Source: Bradyrhizobium sp. Ec3.3
Lineage (GTDB): Bacteria; Pseudomonadota; Alphaproteobacteria; Rhizobiales; Xanthobacteraceae
Reading direction: 5' to 3'
Length of the DNA: 64,000 nt
Assembly (NCBI RefSeq): GCF_000472925.1
Contig: NZ_AXAS01000047.1
Location: forward strand, 181-64,180
Part shown: piece after piece, positions 58,276 to 64,000 of the stretch
Layout of the letters: each line of letters begins with the position of its first letter
Numbering within the stretch: the first letter of the stretch is position 1
Program-made: the position numbers and the translations under genes
The notes under the pieces: generated by a model
Told to the model about the DNA's origin: nothing
Seen by the model: only the letters and a program-made list of their open reading frames with translations
The model's database searches: none

Positions 58276-58670
58276 TTCAGCAATTCCCTGAACTCTTGCG
58301 GCACGCTGGCGCCGCGGAGTTCGCCCGTGTCCGTGACAGAGGCCCAGGCGCGCTGTTCGAAGCCGCTCGCAATCTGCACGTTTCCGACCGACAGCTTGTA
58401 GTCGATTCGAAACTTTCGCTCTCGCCACTCGGCGATTTCAGCGCGGACCACCAGCTCATCGTCGTAGCGGGCAGGTCCGACAAACTGGGCGCCGACATCG
58501 ACGAGCGGCGTGACGCTTTTGAAGCGGCGCTTGAGCTCCCGCTGGCTCAAACCGTGCTTACGCAGCCAGCGCTGATAGGTGCAGTCAAACCAATAGAAGT
58601 AGTTGGGATAAAAGACGATTCCGGCTTCGTCGCAATCGCCCCACTCGATCGTGAAAGCTGTCTCAAACAT
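58272..58670 (-). CDS. Acyl-CoA thioesterase (4HBT family)
   Basis: A 132-residue hotdog-fold thioesterase. The catalytic Asp lies in the 4HBT signature WGDCDEAGIVFYPNYFYWFD. The length is normal. The ATG at 58670 has AGGAGGG 8 bases upstream. It is coupled to the IclR regulator and divergent from the CoA-dependent hydroxylase operon, so the expected substrate is the hydroxylated aryl-CoA, such as gentisyl-CoA, releasing gentisate for the dioxygenase. This assignment is inferred from context. Confidence 0.9.
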   Translation of the reverse strand: MFETAFTIEWGDCDEAGIVFYPNYFYWFDCTYQRWLRKHGLSQRELKRRFKSVTPLVDVGAQFVGPARYDDELVVRAEIAEWRERKFRIDYKLSVGNVQIASGFEQRAWASVTDTGELRGASVPQEFRELLK

Positions 58671-58766
58671 CCGAAAACCCTCCTGTCGCACGACGCCGGA
58701 CCGAAGCTTAGCTTCGGCGGCTTCATTCCCTATAAGAAAAATGTTTCCTCACTGCGCAAAAATATA

Positions 58767-58801
58767 TTGCATATTGAGAAATTGATTGCATAATACGCAA
58801 T
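58767..58801 (+). promoter_or_regulatory. Divergent promoter with overlapping IclR-type palindrome
   Basis: On the plus strand TTGCAT (58767-58772), 16 bases, then CATAAT (58789-58794) forms a good sigma-70 promoter. The -10 lies inside the palindrome ATTGCATAATACGCAAT (58785-58801; 7 of 8 base pairs match), ideal for repression. A further GCAA...TTGC pair occurs at 58756-58770. RBS GGGAAGG precedes the ATG at 58840. Confidence 0.6.
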
Positions 58802-58839
58802 AAGAAAACGGCAAGCAAACCAACAGGGAAGGGAAGGTC

Positions 58840-59988
58840 ATGCGGCTCAGTCGCATTGCTGTGATGGGGGGCGGTCCTGCGGGGCTGTATTTCGCCTACT
58901 TGTGGAAGCGTCGGCACCCCGACGCCCACGTCGACGTCTTAGAGCAGAATCCGGAAGGCGCCACCTGGGGCTTTGGCGTCGTCTTCTCCGACAAGGCGCT
59001 CGACTTCCTTCGCGCCGATGATCCGGAAACGGCGGACGCCGTCTCAGCGCGCATGGAGACATGGCGCGACATCACGCTCGTTCATCGCGGCGAGAGCGTC
59101 GCGCTCGACGGCGTCGGCTTCTCCGCGGTCGGACGGCTCGATTTCATCACGCAACTGACCCAGCGTGCCCGATCCGCCGGTGCGGATCTGCATTTCGGCA
59201 CGATCGTGCGCTCGGTCGACGAGCTCGCGGGATACGATCTGATCGTTGCTGCCGACGGCGTGAACTCGCTGGTTCGAAGGAGCTACGAAGGCGACTTCAA
59301 GACGTCCCTTTCATATGACGACAACAAGTTCGCCTGGTACGGCACCACCAAGCGCTTCGAGACGCTGACCCAGACCTTCGTCGAAACCGAGTTCGGCAGC
59401 TTCAACGCCCATCATTACCGTTACTCGCCGACGATGAGCACGTTCATCGTCGAGTGCGATCGCGCAACGTGGCTGCGCGCCGGTTTTGCGGAGAAGACCG
59501 AGGAAGAGAGCAGGACTCTTTGCGAGAAGGTGTTCGCCGACACGCTCGAAGGGCATCCGCTCGTCAACAACAAGTCGATCTGGCGGAATTTCCCGTGGCT
59601 GTGGAACGATCGCTGGTCACACCGCAACATGGTGCTCGTGGGTGACGCGCTTCACACCGCGCACTTCTCGATCGGATCGGGCACGCGCCTGGCGCTCGAG
59701 GACGTCATCGCCCTCGTCAATGCGCTGGACAGTGAACCGAACGATCTCCGCCGCGCGCTGGAAGTCTACGAGGCTCTGCGCCGCCCGGTGGTGGAGAAGC
59801 TGGTCAAAGCGGCAAGGACGAGCGCGGCCTGGTACGAGCGCTTTGCCGAGCACATGAAGCTAAAGCCGCTGGATTTCGGCTACAGCTACATCACCCGTTC
59901 GGGGCGGATCGACGACAATCAGCTCCGCGCGATGTCGCCGCGCTTCATGGCGCGCTACGACGCCAGTTCATTGGTCCCAAGCACGTAA
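58840..59988 (+). CDS. FAD monooxygenase, salicylyl-CoA 5-hydroxylase-like
   Basis: A 382-residue flavoprotein hydroxylase. The FAD site is IAVMGGGPAGLYFAYLWKRRHP, with WGFGVVFSDKALDFLRADDP, DLIVAADGVNSLVR and the C-terminal FAD motif LVGDALHTAHFSIGSGTRLALEDVIAL. These motifs are those of salicylyl-CoA 5-hydroxylase and of the N-terminal half of 2-aminobenzoyl-CoA monooxygenase/reductase; the C-terminal old-yellow-enzyme half is absent. The next gene is an aryl-CoA ligase and gentisate dioxygenase follows, so 5-hydroxylation of salicylyl-CoA is the best inference; anthraniloyl-CoA is the alternative. Confidence 0.85.
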   Translation: MRLSRIAVMGGGPAGLYFAYLWKRRHPDAHVDVLEQNPEGATWGFGVVFSDKALDFLRADDPETADAVSARMETWRDITLVHRGESVALDGVGFSAVGRLDFITQLTQRARSAGADLHFGTIVRSVDELAGYDLIVAADGVNSLVRRSYEGDFKTSLSYDDNKFAWYGTTKRFETLTQTFVETEFGSFNAHHYRYSPTMSTFIVECDRATWLRAGFAEKTEEESRTLCEKVFADTLEGHPLVNNKSIWRNFPWLWNDRWSHRNMVLVGDALHTAHFSIGSGTRLALEDVIALVNALDSEPNDLRRALEVYEALRRPVVEKLVKAARTSAAWYERFAEHMKLKPLDFGYSYITRSGRIDDNQLRAMSPRFMARYDASSLVPST

Positions 59989-60009
59989 GCGATGATGAGG
60001 AGCGCTTCC

Positions 60010-61662
60010 ATGACGAACGGAATCGGCCAGGTACTCGCGGACGCGATCGTGGACCAAGTGCCCGACAATGCGCCGGGCGCACAGGAGATCGGGTTTGAAA
60101 TCGCCGAGCGCTACAACGCCAGCGAAATCCTCTTCGACAATCTCGGGGCGGGTCGTGCCGATAAGGTCGCGATCTTTGCCGCGACCGGCAACACCAGCTA
60201 TGCCGAGCTGTGTGTCAAGGCCGCCAAATGCGGAAACGCGCTCAAATCGCTCGGGCTTGCCGCCGGTGAGCGCGTGCTCCTCCTGCTGAACGACACGGCC
60301 GCTTACCCTGCGGTGTTCTTTGGCGCGATCCGTGCCGGCTTCGTGCCGATGCTGATCAATACGTTGTCGCCCAAGGACCTCATCGGCTTCTACCTTCAGG
60401 ACTCGGCCGCGCCGGTTGCGGTCGTCGACGCCGAATATGCTGCCCTGTTCGACCAGGAGACGGTCGCGGGAACGCGGCTGCGCGCGCTGGTCGTCGTCAA
60501 TGGCGATGCCGCGTGCGAGCCGTCCTCGATCAAGGTTCTGAATGGCGACCAATGGTTTGCCCAGTTTCCTGAAGAGCTGGACGCAGCACCCACGCGTCGT
60601 GACGACATGGCGTTCTGGATGTACAGCTCGGGCAGTACCGGCCGGCCGAAAGGCATCGTGCATCTCCAGCACGACATGGCCTACACGGCTGATAGTTTCG
60701 GGCGTCACATCCTGGGAATCGAAGAGAACGACATCTGTTTCTCGGTGCCGAAGATCTTCTTCGCCTACGGCTTCGGCAATTCGATCACGTTCCCGTTCTC
60801 GGTCGGCGCCAGCACGGTCCTGCTCGCCGGGCGGCCCGAGCCAGGCGCTATTCTTGATATGATCGAGCGGTTCAAGCCGACCCTCTTCTTCGGCCTGCCG
60901 ACGCTTTACAACGCGTTGCTGCATCATCCTCGCATCGAAACTGCCGACCTGTCGAGCGTGCGCTTGTGCCTGTCGGCCGCCGAAGTGCTGTCGCAGGATA
61001 TCTTCAACGACTGGCGGCGACGCTTCGGGCTCGAGATCGTCGAAGGACTCGGATCGACCGAGGTGCTGCACATCTATCTCTCGAACACGCGCGAACGGAG
61101 GAAGACCGGGACCGCCGGCAAGCGCGTTCCGGGATACGAGATCCGACTGACCACGCCCGAAGGAGAGCCCGTCGCGCAAGGCGAAGAAGGCGTGATGTGG
61201 GTCCGCGGTCACTCCAACGCGCCGTGCTACTGGAACAGGCCCGACAAGACCGAACAGACCATGCGCGAGGAGGGGTGGATCTGGACCGGCGACAGGCTGG
61301 TCGAGGATGCCGACGGCTTCTTCACCTTCGTCGGTCGCGTCGACGATCTCATCAAGGTGAGCGGGCAGTGGATCTACCCGGTCGAGATCGAGCTCTGCCT
61401 GTCGGATCATCCCGCGGTCCGGGAATGCGCGGTCCTTGGCCTCGAGCTTCCCGATCGCCGCATGACCACGAAGGCATTTGTGATCCTTCAGGACGGTCAT
61501 ACGCCGAGCGAGTCGTTGACGCGTGAGCTGCAGGATCACGTCAAATCGAAACTGCTCCCCTACAAATATCCACGCCTGATCGAATACTGGTCCGATTTGC
61601 CGAAGACGGGAACGGGCAAGATCGATCGGCAGAAGCTGCGTAGCGCCCCGCTGGGGGCCTGA
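60010..61662 (+). CDS. Aryl-CoA ligase (benzoate/salicylate-CoA ligase family)
   Basis: A 550-residue acyl-adenylate-forming enzyme. The P-loop is YSSGSTGRPKGIVH, the ATP motif is GSTEVLHIYLSNTRE, and the A8 hinge and catalytic Lys are WTGDRLVEDADGFFTFVGRVDDLIKVSGQW and KTGTGKIDRQKLR. It closely follows benzoate-CoA ligases in its FSVPKIFFAYGFGNSITFPFSVGAST segment. The ATG at 60010 has GAGGAG 7 bases upstream; ATGs at 59992 and 59995 are less favoured. It would activate salicylate (or anthranilate or benzoate) to the CoA thioester used by the upstream hydroxylase. Confidence 0.9.
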   Translation: MTNGIGQVLADAIVDQVPDNAPGAQEIGFEIAERYNASEILFDNLGAGRADKVAIFAATGNTSYAELCVKAAKCGNALKSLGLAAGERVLLLLNDTAAYPAVFFGAIRAGFVPMLINTLSPKDLIGFYLQDSAAPVAVVDAEYAALFDQETVAGTRLRALVVVNGDAACEPSSIKVLNGDQWFAQFPEELDAAPTRRDDMAFWMYSSGSTGRPKGIVHLQHDMAYTADSFGRHILGIEENDICFSVPKIFFAYGFGNSITFPFSVGASTVLLAGRPEPGAILDMIERFKPTLFFGLPTLYNALLHHPRIETADLSSVRLCLSAAEVLSQDIFNDWRRRFGLEIVEGLGSTEVLHIYLSNTRERRKTGTAGKRVPGYEIRLTTPEGEPVAQGEEGVMWVRGHSNAPCYWNRPDKTEQTMREEGWIWTGDRLVEDADGFFTFVGRVDDLIKVSGQWIYPVEIELCLSDHPAVRECAVLGLELPDRRMTTKAFVILQDGHTPSESLTRELQDHVKSKLLPYKYPRLIEYWSDLPKTGTGKIDRQKLRSAPLGA

Positions 61663-61737
61663 CCAAGCAGCCAGCTCCGCCTTCTCACATACTTGAACTG
61701 TCACCGGCTTAGAAACACAAGCTCACTGGAGTTCGTG

Positions 61738-63093
61738 ATGTCCGCTGCGAATATTGTAGACGTTACCGAGGTCATCGAAGAGGCGCGGTTCGGACGCCTC
61801 CAGCTTCTGATCCTCGTTCTTTGCGCGTGGATCGCCCTGCTCGACGGTTTCGACACTCAGGCGATCGCCTATGTCGCGCCCGTCATTGCCGAGCAATGGG
61901 GGATCGCCATGGCCGGCTTCGGCCCGATCTTCGGTGCGGGCCTCGCCGGCCTCACGGTCGGTGCTTTCGTCCTGAGCCCGGCGGCGGATCGCTTCGGTCG
62001 AAAAGGCGTGATCCTGCTCTCGGTGCTGCTGTTCGGCATCTTCGCGCTCGTCACCGCGCGCGCGACCACGCTGAACGAGCTCCTGGTCTACCGCTTTCTG
62101 ACGGGCCTTGGCCTCGGCGGTGCGATGCCCAACATCATCGCTCTGACCAGCGAATACGCGCCGAAGCGGATGCGTGCGCTGCTCATCGCCATCATGTTCT
62201 GCGGCTTTCCGCTGGGGTCGACGATCGGCGGCGTGATCAGTGCGCCTTTGATCGGTGCGCTCGGCTGGCAGGCGGTCTTCGTCGTGGGCGGCGTGCTTCC
62301 TCTCGTCACCCTGATCGTGCTGTTGATCTGGCTGCCCGAGTCGATCCGCTATCTGATGACACGCGACGTTGCAGACGAAAGAATAGGGCGTCTCGTCGCC
62401 AGGCTCGATCCGACCATCTCCCCGACTGCGGTGAGCCGCTATGCCATGCATGGTTCGAAAGCATCCGGATTTCCGGTGACGAAGCTTCTCGGGGAAGGCC
62501 GCGCATCCATGACGGTGCTCCTCTGGATCGCGTTCTTCATGAACCTGCTCGTCATGTACTTCCTGGTAAACTGGATGCCCTCGCTGCTCAAGGCGAGCGG
62601 GCTGCCGCTCAACATCGCGATCCTCTCGACGGCGGTGCTGAACGCCGGAGGGGTCGCCGGCGCGGTCGTTCTCGGCCGCTTCGTCGACCGGCTCGATCCG
62701 TATCTGGTGCTCGGCGGCGCCTATTCCGCTTCGGCGCTCTTCATTGCGGGCATCGCATTCGGGTCCGCCAATGTGTGGACGCTGATGATCTCGACCTTCC
62801 TCGCCGGGTTCGGGGTGGTGGGTGCGCAGATCGGCATGAACGCGCTCGCGGCCAGCCTCTATCCGACTGAGATCCGATCCACCGGTGTGGGCTGGGCGTT
62901 GGGCGTGGGCCGCATCGGCTCGATCATCGGCCCGGTCGCAGGCGGCGTGCTGCTCGGCTTCGGATGGACTGCGCAGTCCGTCGTCTTGACGGCGGCGGTG
63001 CCGGCAATGCTGGCGGGACTGGCGGTGATCGCGCTTCGCAGACGAGAGCCGGCGCTTGCGCTCGTCTCGTCGGCCGCGACCCTTCATCATTAA
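61738..63093 (+). CDS. MFS aromatic acid:H+ symporter (AAHS family)
   Basis: A 451-residue membrane transporter with 12 predicted helices. The AAHS markers LLDGFDTQAIAYVAPVIAEQWG and SPAADRFGRKGVILLSVLLFG are present, with MRALLIAIMFCGFPLGS in helix 5. It is of the PcaK/BenK group, which imports 4-hydroxybenzoate, benzoate or gentisate. The ATG at 61738 has GGAG at 61728-61731. Located between the ligase and gentisate dioxygenase genes, it probably imports the substrate acid of this pathway. Confidence 0.92.
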   Translation: MSAANIVDVTEVIEEARFGRLQLLILVLCAWIALLDGFDTQAIAYVAPVIAEQWGIAMAGFGPIFGAGLAGLTVGAFVLSPAADRFGRKGVILLSVLLFGIFALVTARATTLNELLVYRFLTGLGLGGAMPNIIALTSEYAPKRMRALLIAIMFCGFPLGSTIGGVISAPLIGALGWQAVFVVGGVLPLVTLIVLLIWLPESIRYLMTRDVADERIGRLVARLDPTISPTAVSRYAMHGSKASGFPVTKLLGEGRASMTVLLWIAFFMNLLVMYFLVNWMPSLLKASGLPLNIAILSTAVLNAGGVAGAVVLGRFVDRLDPYLVLGGAYSASALFIAGIAFGSANVWTLMISTFLAGFGVVGAQIGMNALAASLYPTEIRSTGVGWALGVGRIGSIIGPVAGGVLLGFGWTAQSVVLTAAVPAMLAGLAVIALRRREPALALVSSAATLHH

Positions 63094-63107
63094 CAGCGAG
63101 ACAGACA

Positions 63108-64000
63108 ATGTCCCAACATTCGATCATGGCCCCGACCGCCGATACGCCGGAGCGACGGGCCTTCTACGACAAGATCGACAAGAGGAACCTGACGGCCCTG
63201 TGGCTGTCACTGGCCGATCTCGTCACGCCCGAACCGAGAAGCGCGTGTCGTCCCGCATCCTGGCGCTTTGATGAGATCCGCGCCTATATGCTCGAGGCCG
63301 GAAGTCTCATCACCGCCAAGGAGGCGGAGCGGAGGGTTCTGGTCCTCGAAAATCCCGGTCTTCGCGGCCAGTCGAAAATCACGACGGACCTCTATGCCGG
63401 CGTGCAGCTCGTCATGCCGGGTGAGGTTGCGCCGGCCCACCGCCATACGCAATCCGCGCTGCGGTTCATCCTCGAAGGCGAGGGCGCCTACACGGCGGTG
63501 AACGGGGAACGCACCATCATGCACGAAGGCGATTTCATCATCACGCCGCCTTGGGCCTGGCACGACCACGGCAACCCCAGCCCCAATCCGGTGTTCTGGC
63601 TGGACGGTCTCGATATTCCCGTCATTCAGATGCTGGATGCGTCCTTCGCCGAACATCTCGACGTCGACGAGCAGCCGATTATCCGCCCCATCGGCGACAG
63701 CGACGCTCGCTATGGCCACAACCTGCTTCCCGTCGATCACAGGGGAGGCGGCGGCACCTCGCCGGTGTTCAACTATCCCTATGCACGAACCCGCGAGTCG
63801 CTCGAGCGCTTGCGACGCGCCGCCGCCTGGGACCCCTGCCACGGTCTCAAGATGCGCTACACCAACCCGATCACGGGCAATCATGCCATGGCCACCATGG
63901 CGACCTTCATCCAACTCCTGCCAAAGGATTTTGCGACCGCGGCCTACCGTTCGACGGACGCGACCGTGTTCGCGCCGATCGAGGGCAGGGGCCGCAGCGT
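63108..64000 (+). CDS. Gentisate 1,2-dioxygenase (3' truncated by window end)
   Basis: A ring-cleavage cupin dioxygenase; about 297 of roughly 350 residues are visible and no stop is reached. The first cupin iron site is in APAHRHTQSALRFILEGEGAYT and the second His in PPWAWHDHGN; TTDLYAGVQLVMPGEVAP and FNYPYARTRESLERLRR are family signatures. It converts gentisate to maleylpyruvate with O2. It is the fourth gene of the aromatic operon. The upstream ribosome site is weak. The assignment to gentisate 1,2-dioxygenase is strong. Confidence 0.93.
   Translation, partial: MSQHSIMAPTADTPERRAFYDKIDKRNLTALWLSLADLVTPEPRSACRPASWRFDEIRAYMLEAGSLITAKEAERRVLVLENPGLRGQSKITTDLYAGVQLVMPGEVAPAHRHTQSALRFILEGEGAYTAVNGERTIMHEGDFIITPPWAWHDHGNPSPNPVFWLDGLDIPVIQMLDASFAEHLDVDEQPIIRPIGDSDARYGHNLLPVDHRGGGGTSPVFNYPYARTRESLERLRRAAAWDPCHGLKMRYTNPITGNHAMATMATFIQLLPKDFATAAYRSTDATVFAPIEGRGRS

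Noticed and set aside
59968..61704. 578-residue minus-strand frame opposite the aryl-CoA ligase
   Set aside because: Antisense shadow; no recognisable motif, and the plus strand encodes an intact ligase with all catalytic motifs.

Overview
The window looks like chromosomal DNA from a Bradyrhizobium-type alphaproteobacterium. This rests on high GC with strong third-position GC bias (which produces long antisense shadow frames), three dispersed repeat types that I recognise from that genus, and gene content: DUF6894 and DUF6492 proteins, orphan LivK-like binding proteins, several XRE-cupin regulators and class III cyclases. There is no phage, CRISPR array, rRNA or tRNA that I can see. The only transposon trace is a decayed IS5-type tail near 29.5 kb.

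Layout. 0-2.2 kb: the end of an ABC binding protein, two small NTF2/DUF4864 proteins and a TetR regulator. 2.4-6.2 kb: a PaoABC-like molybdenum aldehyde oxidoreductase operon divergent from the TetR gene. 8.2-18.9 kb: amine and amino-acid catabolism, with two XRE-cupin regulators, an omega-aminotransferase, a DadA-type dehydrogenase, a polar amino-acid ABC transporter, a PuuB-like oxidase, gamma-glutamyltransferase and arylamine N-acetyltransferase. An acetylpolyamine-deacetylase-like enzyme follows at 22.8 kb. 19.6-22.6 kb: a sugar dehydrogenase/cytochrome c fusion and an SMP-30 protein. 24.0-27.4 kb: a SAM-cyclase-AAA signalling ATPase. 29.9-32.8 kb: an AroE-like dehydrogenase, an amidohydrolase and a LivK-like binding protein.

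32.8-35.4 kb (minus strand) is a complete bufferin-type RiPP operon: a DUF2282 precursor peptide, a DUF692 MNIO enzyme, a DUF2063 partner and a DoxX membrane protein. It is preceded by an ECF-like promoter, GTAACA-N16-CGAA. This is the most striking system in the window, and it points to thiol-derived copper (or other soft metal) sequestration in the periplasm.

35.7-44.5 kb: a membrane-bound adenylate cyclase, a surface-polysaccharide group (DUF6492 protein, Tat-exported GH10 glycosidase, glycosyltransferase-like protein, Wzx-like flippase) and a Na/Pi cotransporter. 45.0-55.1 kb: an unusual twelve-gene operon joining a two-ATPase ABC importer with a small membrane protein, resembling glycerol (GlpSTPQUV) importers, to a full PTS-dependent dihydroxyacetone kinase relay (DhaL, DhaM, its own HPr, its own Enzyme I, DhaK) and a small HTH-like protein. 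It ends in a textbook terminator, after which murQ follows.

57.4-64.0 kb: a salicylate-type degradation cluster. An IclR regulator and a thioesterase are divergent from a CoA-dependent FAD hydroxylase, an acyl-CoA ligase, an AAHS transporter and gentisate 1,2-dioxygenase (cut by the window end). Together they suggest salicylate -> salicylyl-CoA -> gentisyl-CoA -> gentisate -> ring cleavage, controlled at a palindrome that overlaps the divergent promoter.
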